Positions 10,072 to 15,809 of a stretch of 64,000 nt of DNA are shown here, piece after piece. Origin of the DNA: Chloroflexota bacterium (GTDB lineage Bacteria; Chloroflexota; Dehalococcoidia; Lucifugimonadales; GCA-2722455); assembly GCA_002722455.1 (NCBI GenBank), contig PBMB01000015.1:1-64000 (forward strand). Direction: 5' to 3'. Position numbers and translations under genes: made by a program. Below the pieces are notes generated by a model. It had not been told where the DNA came from, ran no database searches, and was given only the letters and a program-made list of their open reading frames with translations. The stretch's first letter is position 1; the number at the start of each line of letters is the position of its first letter.

Positions 10072-10623
10072 ATGATAACAAAAGAAGAAATATATAAAGT
10101 TATACCAAAAAAAATATTAATTGAAGTTATAGAATCCTTCTATCTTCAATTATTTAATGGTGTGCATGGCATTGACCATTGGACTCGTGTACTACAAAAT
10201 GGAATCATTCTTTGCGACAAAAATCCTAACTTAAACAAAAATATCATTATCGCATTTTCATTTTTTCATGATGTCGGAAGAACAAGAGAAGACGATGAAC
10301 CTATTCATGGCTACAATGGTGGAAGAATGCTTTTAAAATACAAATATAAAATAAATTTAACAAAAGAAGAAATTGATAAATGTTATGAAGCTTGTGTTGA
10401 TCATACACATACAAGACATCATAAAGACCCACAAATTGCTGCTTGTTGGGATTCAGATCGATTAGATTTATACCGAGTTGGTGTTATGCCTGATGTTGAT
10501 TATCTTAATTTGGAAGAATCCAAAGAAGACGATATAATAAAAGAAGCAGCAACAAGATCTTGGGATAAAAGACCAGATTGGGTTATAGACTTAATTCAAG
10601 ATCTGGAACTTGGATATGATTAA
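10072..10623 (+). CDS. HD-domain phosphohydrolase
   Basis: A 183-aa HD-superfamily protein. The metal-binding pattern is visible: GIDHWTRV (His, about residue 37), FFHDVGR (HD pair, about 65-66), a His-rich helix DHTHTRHH (about 125-132), and the late Asp in CWDSDRLDLYRVG. The family hydrolyses phosphomonoesters or nucleotides in the cytoplasm with a divalent metal. The substrate cannot be told from sequence. A TATAAT box lies about 30 bases upstream. Confidence 0.8.
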   Translation: MITKEEIYKVIPKKILIEVIESFYLQLFNGVHGIDHWTRVLQNGIILCDKNPNLNKNIIIAFSFFHDVGRTREDDEPIHGYNGGRMLLKYKYKINLTKEEIDKCYEACVDHTHTRHHKDPQIAACWDSDRLDLYRVGVMPDVDYLNLEESKEDDIIKEAATRSWDKRPDWVIDLIQDLELGYD

Positions 10624-10735
10624 AATGGAATGTTTAAAAAAATTAAGTCTGAAAAAGGCTAACTTAACGCCATTATCACAATTGAATATTATGACATAGA
10701 CAAAATTTCTTATATTTTCACTATAAATTGATTAA

Positions 10736-11335
10736 TTATATTAATTCATGATTTAAATATTTTTTATTCACAGATACATTTTCTTCTTTATTAATCGGAA
10801 AAACTTCATTTAGATGATCAACAAATCTACTTCTATCATTTTTTATTTTTTTTGATTTAAGTGAATTAAGTGATACAAATGTTTTTATTTTTTTCATTTT
10901 TAAACCATTAAAATTAAAATGCACATTTGAAATGATATTATCAATCATTTTTTCAATTAGATAATTCTTTTTCTTGTTTCCAAAAGCTTCACTTTGTGAA
11001 GTAAATGACAATGAAAGCATATAATTTATTTCTTTTTGTCTATTATGAGTTTTTAATTCTCTTTTTGCTCCTGTATTTAATGTTATTCCTAAGAACTTTT
11101 TAAATTTTTCGGGAACACTCATCCAGTTTACTGGTAATTGAAACATTACTGTATCTGCCCAATTAAAAAGACTTACTTGATTTTCTAAGGTTAAATCATC
11201 TTCCATATTTAGAACAATAACATTTGTATTTATTTTCATAAAATGATTAATACTTGTCTTTATAAATGTATTTTTTATAGATTCTTGTAATTCTTGATTT
11301 GTTTCATAGGCGTTTATTATTAATATGTTTTTCAT
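10736..11335 (-). CDS. MdaB-like NAD(P)H quinone oxidoreductase
   Basis: A flavodoxin-fold protein of 199 aa. The layout follows E. coli MdaB: NILIINAYE at the N-terminus, FNWADTVMFQLPVNWMSVPEK (flavin-binding region, about 70-90), then YMLSLSFTSQSEAFG in the middle. MdaB reduces quinones by two electrons with FAD in the cytoplasm. I choose the ATG at 11333-11335, preceded by GGAG. The C-terminal Lys/Asn-rich part is less conserved, so activity is not certain. Confidence 0.65.
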   Translation of the reverse strand: MKNILIINAYETNQELQESIKNTFIKTSINHFMKINTNVIVLNMEDDLTLENQVSLFNWADTVMFQLPVNWMSVPEKFKKFLGITLNTGAKRELKTHNRQKEINYMLSLSFTSQSEAFGNKKKNYLIEKMIDNIISNVHFNFNGLKMKKIKTFVSLNSLKSKKIKNDRSRFVDHLNEVFPINKEENVSVNKKYLNHELI

Positions 11336-11406
11336 AATAATCTCCAAATATATAATTTGATACTATATATATAGTTCATATATATGAAGAAAATCTTTCA
11401 AAAATA

Positions 11407-11427
11407 AAAAACCTTCTGAAAGGTTTT
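11407..11427. terminator. Intrinsic terminator
   Basis: Stem AAAACCTT / AAGGTTTT near 11408-11427 with an A/T tract on both sides, between the zinc-ribbon gene and the MdaB-like gene. Confidence 0.6.
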
Positions 11428-11437
11428 TGTTTTATTG

Positions 11438-11644
11438 TTATTTTTTTGAGTTACAATGCTTGCAAGTCCCTCTCATACACGCTGAGTCATAGTGATCATC
11501 CATTATATGTTCGTAATCTGGACAAGTTTCTTTATGTTTTTGCAAAAAATGATTTGTTCCGCCACACTTTTGACATTTCTCTTTTTCTCTTTTTTCCTGT
11601 ATCGCTTTAAATTCAGGGCTGTTCATGTAATTTTCATAATCCAT
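11438..11644 (-). CDS. Small Cys-rich, zinc-ribbon-like protein
   Basis: A 68-aa protein with CQKCGG, a single Cys-Pro (TCPDY) and a C-terminal CMRGTCKHC cluster. The seven cysteines and several histidines point to one or two zinc-binding knuckles. It is the first ordinary gene downstream of the tRNA array on the same strand and would receive any read-through from the array. Function unknown. Confidence 0.65.
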   Translation of the reverse strand: MDYENYMNSPEFKAIQEKREKEKCQKCGGTNHFLQKHKETCPDYEHIMDDHYDSACMRGTCKHCNSKK

Positions 11645-11716
11645 ATTTTACTCCTTAAATATTAATAATTCTATATTAACACAATAGCAAGAAATCTTCA
11701 ATTTATTTCAAATAAC

Positions 11717-11740
11717 AAAAAACCGCCAATCAGGGCGGTT
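11717..11740 (-). terminator. Terminator of the tRNA array
   Basis: The minus-strand stem AACCGCC / GGCGGTT is followed by a U tract. It lies 67 bases after the last tRNA-like gene. Its 5' arm contains the last codons and stop of the tiny ORF at 11730-11780, so translation of that ORF would interfere with folding of the terminator. Confidence 0.8.
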
Positions 11741-11780
11741 TCTTTAAATAGGATGATAATACACGAGTTTCATTTGTCAT
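11730..11780 (-). CDS. Tiny ORF at the end of the tRNA array (16 aa)
   Basis: The peptide is MTNETRVLSSYLKKPP. A strong SD (AAGGTGG) lies six bases before the ATG. The last two sense codons, CCG CCC, are Pro codons and sit inside the 5' arm of the array terminator. A ribosome slowed at Pro-Pro would cover the terminator stem. Ribosome binding, position and Pro ending support a real regulatory peptide, but the length alone proves nothing. Confidence 0.45.
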   Translation of the reverse strand: MTNETRVLSSYLKKPP

Positions 11781-11806
11781 AATTACCCACCTTTTTTTTA
11801 AAAATA

Positions 11807-11889
11807 TGGTCGAAGGAAATGGATTTGAACCATTGATCTCTCTATCCCATCGAGGAATAAAGCACTCTACCCGACTGAGCTATTCTTCG
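11807..11889 (-). tRNA. tRNA-like gene with extended anticodon stem
   Basis: The acceptor stem has one A-C mismatch, and the D arm, T arm (AATGG/CCATT, loop TTCAAAT) and encoded CCA are all present. Between CTTTA and TAGAG of the anticodon stem there are 13 bases, TTCCTCGATGGGA, instead of seven. These can pair further into a nine-pair stem with a five-base loop (TCGAT). No normal anticodon can be assigned. It is the last gene of the array. Confidence 0.7.
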
Positions 11890-11898
11890 TTTTTATTT

Positions 11899-11973
11899 TG
11901 GCAGGTCTGTCAAGACTCGAACTTGAACTGTAGGAATCAAAATCCTAAGTGCTACCAATTACACCACAGACCT
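11899..11973 (-). tRNA. tRNA-Gln (UUG)
   Basis: Full cloverleaf. Anticodon stem TAGGA/TCCTA with loop TTTTGAT gives anticodon UUG. Acceptor AGGTCTG/CAGACCT, discriminator G, encoded CCA. One of four nearly identical Gln copies. Confidence 0.9.
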
Positions 11974-11981
11974 ATTATATA

Positions 11982-12056
11982 TGGCAAAGGCGGCAGGACT
12001 CGAACCCGCACCAATGGATTTGGAATCCATCGTTCTACCAATTAAACTACGCCCCT
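11982..12056 (-). tRNA. tRNA-Trp (CCA)
   Basis: Anticodon stem ATGGA/TCCAT, loop TTCCAAA, anticodon CCA. The T arm contains GTTCGAG. Discriminator G and encoded CCA. Confidence 0.9.
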
Positions 12057-12063
12057 AAAATTT

Positions 12064-12141
12064 TGGTCGGTGTACTTGGATTCGAACCAAGGCTCTCTCG
12101 TTCCCAAAACGAGTGCGCTAACCAAACTGCGCTACACACCG
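12064..12141 (-). tRNA. tRNA-Pro (UGG)
   Basis: Anticodon stem CTCGT/ACGAG, loop TTTGGGA, anticodon UGG. Acceptor begins CGG as is usual for Pro; discriminator A and encoded CCA. Confidence 0.9.
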
Positions 12142-12147
12142 ATAATA

Positions 12148-12222
12148 TGGCAGGTCTACCAAGACTTGAACTTGAACTGTGGGAGTCAAAATCCCAAGTG
12201 CTACCAATTACACCATAGACCT
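12148..12222 (-). tRNA. tRNA-Gln (UUG)
   Basis: Second copy of the main Gln type; anticodon loop TTTTGAC, anticodon UUG, discriminator G, encoded CCA. Differs from its paralogues in the anticodon and acceptor stems. Confidence 0.9.
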
Positions 12223-12230
12223 ATTATATA

Positions 12231-12306
12231 TGGCAGAGGCGACAGGACTCGAACCCGTAACCAATGGATTTGGAATCCACCGTTCTACCAATTGAACTAC
12301 GCCTCT
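12231..12306 (-). tRNA. tRNA-Trp (CCA)
   Basis: Second Trp copy; loop TTCCAAA, anticodon CCA. The anticodon stem starts with a G-U pair. Acceptor AGAGGCG/CGCCTCT, encoded CCA. Confidence 0.9.
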
Positions 12307-12313
12307 ACTTTTT

Positions 12314-12391
12314 TGGTCGGTGAGGCGGGATTTGAACCCACAACCTTCTGTTTCCAAAACAGACACGCTAACCAGATTGCGCCACACACCG
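12314..12391 (-). tRNA. tRNA-Pro (UGG)
   Basis: Anticodon stem TCTGT/ACAGA, loop TTTGGAA, anticodon UGG; encoded CCA. Almost identical to the copy at 12649-12726. Confidence 0.9.
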
Positions 12392-12401
12392 ATATATATT
12401 T

Positions 12402-12476
12402 TGGCAGGTCTGCCAAGACTCGAACTTGAACTTCAGGAATCAAAATCCCACGTGCTGCCAATTACACCACAGACCT
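12402..12476 (-). tRNA. tRNA-Gln (UUG)
   Basis: Third copy of the main Gln type; loop TTTTGAT, anticodon UUG. The anticodon stem contains G-U pairs (TGGGA/TCCTG). Confidence 0.88.
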
Positions 12477-12481
12477 ATCTT

Positions 12482-12559
12482 TGGTCGGTAAGGAGAGATT
12501 TGAACTCTCGACCCCTCATTCCCAAAACGAGTGCGCTAACCAAACTGCGCTACTTACCG
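12482..12559 (-). tRNA. tRNA-Pro (UGG)
   Basis: Anticodon stem CTCGT/ATGAG, loop TTTGGGA, anticodon UGG; acceptor CGGTAAG; encoded CCA. Confidence 0.9.
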
Positions 12560-12566
12560 ATATATT

Positions 12567-12642
12567 TGGAAGGTGTGGAAGGATTCGAACCTTCGAATGT
12601 TGAGATCAAAGCTCAATGTCTTAACCACTTGACTACACACCT
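12567..12642 (-). tRNA. tRNA-Gln (UUG), divergent type
   Basis: Anticodon stem TTGAG/CTCAA, loop CTTTGAT, anticodon UUG. The body differs from the other Gln genes and is closer to ordinary bacterial tRNA-Gln around the D arm. The discriminator is T rather than the usual G, which may affect charging. Confidence 0.8.
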
Positions 12643-12648
12643 ATTTTT

Positions 12649-12726
12649 TGGTCGGTGAGGCGGGATTTGAACCCACAACCTTCTGTTTCCAAAACAGACA
12701 CGCTAACCAGATTGCGCTACACACCG
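12649..12726 (-). tRNA. tRNA-Pro (UGG)
   Basis: Loop TTTGGAA, anticodon UGG. It is near-identical to the copy at 12314-12391, indicating recent duplication. Confidence 0.9.
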
Positions 12727-12736
12727 ATATATTTTT

Positions 12737-12811
12737 TGGCAGGTCTGCCAAGACTCGAACTTGAACTGTAGGAATCAAAATCCCAAGTGCTACCAATTAC
12801 ACCACAGACCT
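12737..12811 (-). tRNA. tRNA-Gln (UUG), first gene of the array
   Basis: First tRNA in transcription order. Loop TTTTGAT, anticodon UUG, discriminator G, encoded CCA. It lies about 20 bases downstream of the attenuator-like terminator. Confidence 0.9.
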
Positions 12812-12829
12812 ATTATTTTTTTACACAAC

Positions 12830-12861
12830 AAAAAACCCCTTGAGACAGTTCCCAAGGGGTT
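12830..12861 (-). terminator. Attenuator terminator (arms 3:4) before the tRNA array
   Basis: Minus-strand stem AACCCCTTG / CAAGGGGTT followed by a U tract. It lies between the 17-codon leader ORF and the first tRNA, so it must be bypassed for array transcription from the strong promoter. Its 5' arm contains CCTTGGG (12851-12857), perfectly complementary to CCCAAGG (12916-12922) in the upstream hairpin. Confidence 0.85.
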
Positions 12862-12897
12862 AATACGTTTTTATACAATCTTATAACTACAACGTTT

Positions 12898-12952
12898 AGA
12901 TTTGTAAAACATATTCCTTGGGTAGCATGTTAGACTACCCAAAGATAAATCT
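12898..12952 (-). promoter_or_regulatory. Pause/antiterminator hairpin of the tRNA leader
   Basis: Inner stem TTGGGTAG (12935-12942) / CTACCCAA (12918-12925) inside an outer AGATTT/AAATCT pairing. The 3' arm, extended by GG, can instead pair seven bases with the 5' arm of the terminator. The two foldings are mutually exclusive, as in trp- and his-type attenuators. Confidence 0.65.
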
Positions 12953-12962
12953 TACATACTAT

Positions 12963-13016
12963 TTAAATTGTCGGTTGTTGGGGCTGTTGCCACGGTTGTT
13001 GTGATTGCATAAACAT
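12963..13016 (-). CDS. Leader peptide 1, Gln/Pro/Trp-rich (17 aa)
   Basis: The peptide is MFMQSQQPWQQPQQPTI: seven Gln, three Pro and one Trp. A GAGGA SD sits nine bases before the ATG. The ORF lies behind the best-looking promoter in the window and 20 bases before the pause hairpin. The three abundant residues are exactly those decoded by the downstream tRNAs. Pro codons are CCG, CCC and CCG, which look rare in these A+T-rich genes. Likely a sensor of charged tRNA; a secreted or structural micro-peptide is the alternative. Confidence 0.65.
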   Translation of the reverse strand: MFMQSQQPWQQPQQPTI

Positions 13017-13101
13017 AATTTGTTTTCCTCTATATATATTAAATTTGTTTGTTTGGTAGAATGTAGACTTTTTATTTCTTGTCTCTCACTCTATGTTTAT
13101 A

Positions 13102-13130
13102 AGTATAGAACATTAATTTTATCTTGTCAA
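13102..13130 (-). promoter_or_regulatory. Strong sigma70-type promoter of the tRNA leader
   Basis: Minus strand: consensus -35 TTGACA (13125-13130), 17-base spacer, -10 TATACT (13102-13107). Transcription would start near 13095 and give a ~80-base leader before the 17-codon ORF. Confidence 0.8.
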
Positions 13131-13198
13131 CACTTTTTTTAAACTTTTTTTAATCTTTTTTCTTTTATTTCAATAACTTATCTTTATTTAATACACTA

Positions 13199-13268
13199 CC
13201 CTAACTCGTTTGTTAGAGTCATAAAAATGCATAAAAAAATCCCTTGATTGCATAAGCCTTCAAGGGAT
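13199..13268 (-). terminator. Second terminator after leader peptide 2
   Basis: Minus-strand stem ATCCCTTGA / TCAAGGGAT (13239-13268) with a seven-base U run. Its loop holds AAGGCT, complementary to AGCCTT in the 3' arm of the preceding terminator, so the two can form an alternative helix. A further weaker hairpin (ACTCTAAC/GTTAGGGT) follows at 13199-13220. Confidence 0.75.
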
Positions 13269-13297
13269 GTCAATTTAATATAAAATTGTTTAGATCC

Positions 13298-13329
13298 AAA
13301 AAAGGCTAAGATTGTGAATCCTAGCCTTT
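13298..13329 (-). terminator. First terminator after leader peptide 2
   Basis: Minus-strand stem AAAGGCTA / TAGCCTTT with a U run, 25 bases after the stop of the 25-codon ORF. Confidence 0.75.
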
Positions 13330-13353
13330 AAAAAATCTTTATTTAACTAGAAT

Positions 13354-13431
13354 TCAGACAATAGGTTGCCACCACTGTTGCTGGACAGTGGGTTGTTGGA
13401 TCTGTTGTTGAATCATAGTTTTAACTTTCAT
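13354..13431 (-). CDS. Leader peptide 2, Gln/Pro/Trp-rich (25 aa)
   Basis: A 25-codon ORF whose residues 8-25 contain nine Gln, two Pro and two adjacent Trp (ending QQQWWQPIV). An AGAGA SD sits nine bases before the ATG, and a TTGCAA/TATACT promoter lies upstream. Two consecutive terminators with a possible alternative helix follow. The composition repeats that of leader peptide 1 although the sequences do not align end to end, which argues for selection on residue content. Confidence 0.6.
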   Translation of the reverse strand: MKVKTMIQQQIQQPTVQQQWWQPIV

Positions 13432-13467
13432 TTTTATTAATCTCTTTTTTTAATTTATTCATTTAAC

Positions 13468-14205
13468 TTAATCAGTATAGCAATTTTTATGTTTATTTGC
13501 AAGCTTTTTTTTATTTACTTTAAAATAAACATCTTTAAATTGGATAGAAGAATGTTCGGAACAAGGGCTAAATCTCTTTACTTTACTTTTATCAAAACAG
13601 ATGGAATTTCTTAATGTTTCATAATTTAATTTAATTCTATCCATTATTGGATCATGTAACTCTTCATAGTAACAATTTCTATATAATGTTTTTACTGCGT
13701 CTACTATTGCATCTTCTTCTATGAGGTAAACATTTTTTAATGTTTTAAAGTTTTTTACCACATAATAGATCGCTGATTCTTTCCAATTAGCGCCCAGTTT
13801 ATTATGAAGGCTTGATTTTGGAAACCCTTGTATTTGTCTAATATATAGATTTTTATCATTATCAAACAAGAAAGAAACATATAATGCAGGTTTGTTTTTA
13901 TATTTGAATATAAAAGAGAAAGAGGCATCTACATATATGTAATTTGTTTCTTTTAAATTGTACTCTTCACCATTAAATACATTTATCCAGAATCTATCAT
14001 TATGATTTTCTTCATTCAATGACCAACAACGACCAAATCTACCTTCTGTACAGTAAGGGGTTATTGTCCAATCTTTTTTTATTTTTTTAGTTTGAGAAAA
14101 AGCTTCAACAATCTCTTTTACCAGAGAATCATTTATCTTTTCATATCTCCACCAATTTTCAGGAGAATTTTTAACAAAAGTAGTGATATTTTTTTCTATT
14201 TCCAT
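13468..14205 (-). CDS. Unknown protein, 245 aa
   Basis: I choose the ATG at 14203-14205, preceded by GGGAAG. A soluble protein with aromatic-rich strands in the first 130 residues (for example ETNYIYVDASFSFIFKYKN) and a basic Cys-containing C-terminus. No family recognised. Its last codons contain the promoter for leader peptide 2, so it could also read through into the leader-tRNA region. Confidence 0.65.
   Translation of the reverse strand: MEIEKNITTFVKNSPENWWRYEKINDSLVKEIVEAFSQTKKIKKDWTITPYCTEGRFGRCWSLNEENHNDRFWINVFNGEEYNLKETNYIYVDASFSFIFKYKNKPALYVSFLFDNDKNLYIRQIQGFPKSSLHNKLGANWKESAIYYVVKNFKTLKNVYLIEEDAIVDAVKTLYRNCYYEELHDPIMDRIKLNYETLRNSICFDKSKVKRFSPCSEHSSIQFKDVYFKVNKKKLANKHKNCYTD
13474..13502 (-). 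promoter_or_regulatory. Promoter of leader peptide 2
   Basis: Minus strand: -35 TTGCAA (13497-13502), 17-base spacer, -10 TATACT (13474-13479). It lies inside the last codons of the upstream gene. Confidence 0.65.
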
Positions 14206-14223
14206 TTTCTTCCCAACTCTCAA

Positions 14224-14277
14224 ATTGCGTCATATATCATGTACTAAGCCATTTAATGCGTTATACATAACGCAATA
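14224..14277. promoter_or_regulatory. Palindromic operator-like site in a divergent promoter region
   Basis: TGCGTTAT and ATAACGCA form a perfect inverted repeat separated by two bases (14257-14274). A related half-site ATTGCGT is at 14224-14230 and ACGCAAT overlaps the right arm. It lies between divergent genes; the regulator is unknown. Confidence 0.4.
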
Positions 14278-14429
14278 TCGAAACTTCATTTAATATTATT
14301 TATACACTTTATTATATCAAAAATCAAGGCTGTTTCTTTTTTTATTTGAAAGATTTGAAAGTCTTGTTTAGTTTTCATTCTCTTATTATTGTTAATTAAT
14401 GAACATCAAAAAAATAGAAGAGGTTTTTT

Positions 14430-14693
14430 ATGGATAAAGAAATTAATGTTAAAGATTTTTTATCTGTTTTTGAGGCAATTAGAAGTCAAGGTAAAAAAGA
14501 AAACAATGAGTACAGAGTTGGAGAACTGGTTGCTTCTCATGATTATGACGGCTACACTTGTTGGTTAAACTATCGAGATGTCAGTGTTACGTTAATGTTC
14601 CATAGTGGATTGAAAATCAAAAAAGATAGTGAAAAAAATTATTCCAACTTTTTAAAAGAATGTTTTTCATTACTTAATTCTTACAATAAGTAG
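14430..14693 (+). CDS. Unknown small protein, 87 aa
   Basis: A soluble 87-aa protein with GAGG-type SD. The centre (YDGYTCWLNYRDVSVTLMFHSG) looks like a compact beta sheet. No known family. Confidence 0.6.
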   Translation: MDKEINVKDFLSVFEAIRSQGKKENNEYRVGELVASHDYDGYTCWLNYRDVSVTLMFHSGLKIKKDSEKNYSNFLKECFSLLNSYNK

Positions 14694-14818
14694 TTTATAT
14701 CTAACCCAAATAACAAATTACACTATGTTATTAAAGGCAAAAAGCATATCTTTTTATTGAAAAATCTTTTCTCATTTGATAAAATAGACATAATTAATTT
14801 AAAAACATAAGGTTTTTT

Positions 14819-15439
14819 ATGCAAAAAAATAAAACTGATTCTAATTTTAGAGTTTTGGATGAAATAGAGTCCATTCAATCACTTCATCGTCTTTTTTTTG
14901 AAGACTTGTCGCCTAATACACTTTTATTTTTTATTTTGAATTCTTGCTTTGAATACAAAAAAGAACTAAGAAATAAAATAGAAGTTAAAATCAACAAAGA
15001 CAACTCAGTTAAAATATTTATAAAATCAACGAACATTCTAGATAAAATAATTGCAGAATCAGAAAAAGAATACAATAAAATGTTCGCAGTAGATATTTCA
15101 ACTTGTTTAATCGGCATAAATATTAATAAATCATATAGAAAAACATTAAACAATTTGATAGAAGATTGGTATATGGTTAATGCTTTTTCTAAATCTTTTA
15201 ACTTAGAGTATCGTTCTGATAATTATCAAAAATCTATTTCCTTCAAAGACCAAGAATTAATAGAGCATAAAGGTAAGTCAAAATTAATAAAAAACGGTGT
15301 TTGTCTTACTTTTGACCTTGATTTTGAAATGATGAAGGAGAAAACTTCAAAGGAACAAAATTTTTCGTTTAATGAAATAAAAGACAAAATATCAGAGTTA
15401 AATCAAAATAATGATTTATTGTTTATTTTAAAAAATTAA
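14819..15439 (+). CDS. Unknown protein, 206 aa
   Basis: A soluble, Lys/Asn-rich protein with no signal peptide and no motif I know. A -10-like TAAAAT lies upstream and a terminator follows. Monocistronic. Confidence 0.65.
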   Translation: MQKNKTDSNFRVLDEIESIQSLHRLFFEDLSPNTLLFFILNSCFEYKKELRNKIEVKINKDNSVKIFIKSTNILDKIIAESEKEYNKMFAVDISTCLIGININKSYRKTLNNLIEDWYMVNAFSKSFNLEYRSDNYQKSISFKDQELIEHKGKSKLIKNGVCLTFDLDFEMMKEKTSKEQNFSFNEIKDKISELNQNNDLLFILKN

Positions 15440-15464
15440 AAAAGAAGCTTTCTGGCTTCTTTTT
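15440..15464. terminator. Bidirectional intrinsic terminator
   Basis: Stem AAGAAGC / GCTTCTT with flanking A and T tracts between convergent genes. Confidence 0.75.
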
Positions 15465-15699
15465 ATTTTTCATACTTTTCTGGTTCTGGGTTATCTATTA
15501 ACCACTGTGCTTTTTCTTCGTCTGTTTTTTTTGCCGAAGCTGCAACAAAGACTTTCCACATTTTCCACTTACGATATTCTTTTGTAAATCTTCCATTTTC
15601 ATCGCCTATTGTAAAACAAACAGCACATTCCTTATCACTTGTTTTAGCTCTATCCAGCAATACTTTTTTCACTTCTTCATTTTCAAAAAAAGAACTCAT
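15463..15699 (-). CDS. Unknown small protein, 78 aa
   Basis: A short soluble protein with CAVC in the middle and a Trp-rich KWKMWKVF segment. The ending (AQWLIDNPEPEKYEK) looks like a folded helix plus tail. GGAG SD. Function unknown. Confidence 0.6.
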   Translation of the reverse strand: MSSFFENEEVKKVLLDRAKTSDKECAVCFTIGDENGRFTKEYRKWKMWKVFVAASAKKTDEEKAQWLIDNPEPEKYEK

Positions 15700-15809
15700 T
15701 TATTTTCTCCTTTTATTAGTCTTTCTATTATATCAAAAACAATCTTTATAATCAATTTTTTTATTCTTTTTTTTTATGTTATAATTAATTGTAAAGAAAA
15801 AGGATTTTT

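Noticed and set aside
11840-11862. Short intron in the anticodon loop of the last tRNA
   Set aside because: Six extra bases are far too few for a group I intron and bacteria lack the splicing enzymes for short tRNA introns.
11806-12658. Four overlapping plus-strand open frames of 79-119 codons
   Set aside because: They run antisense across the tRNA array; repeated phrases such as GFEP and RTRT come from conserved T-arm sequence read on the wrong strand.
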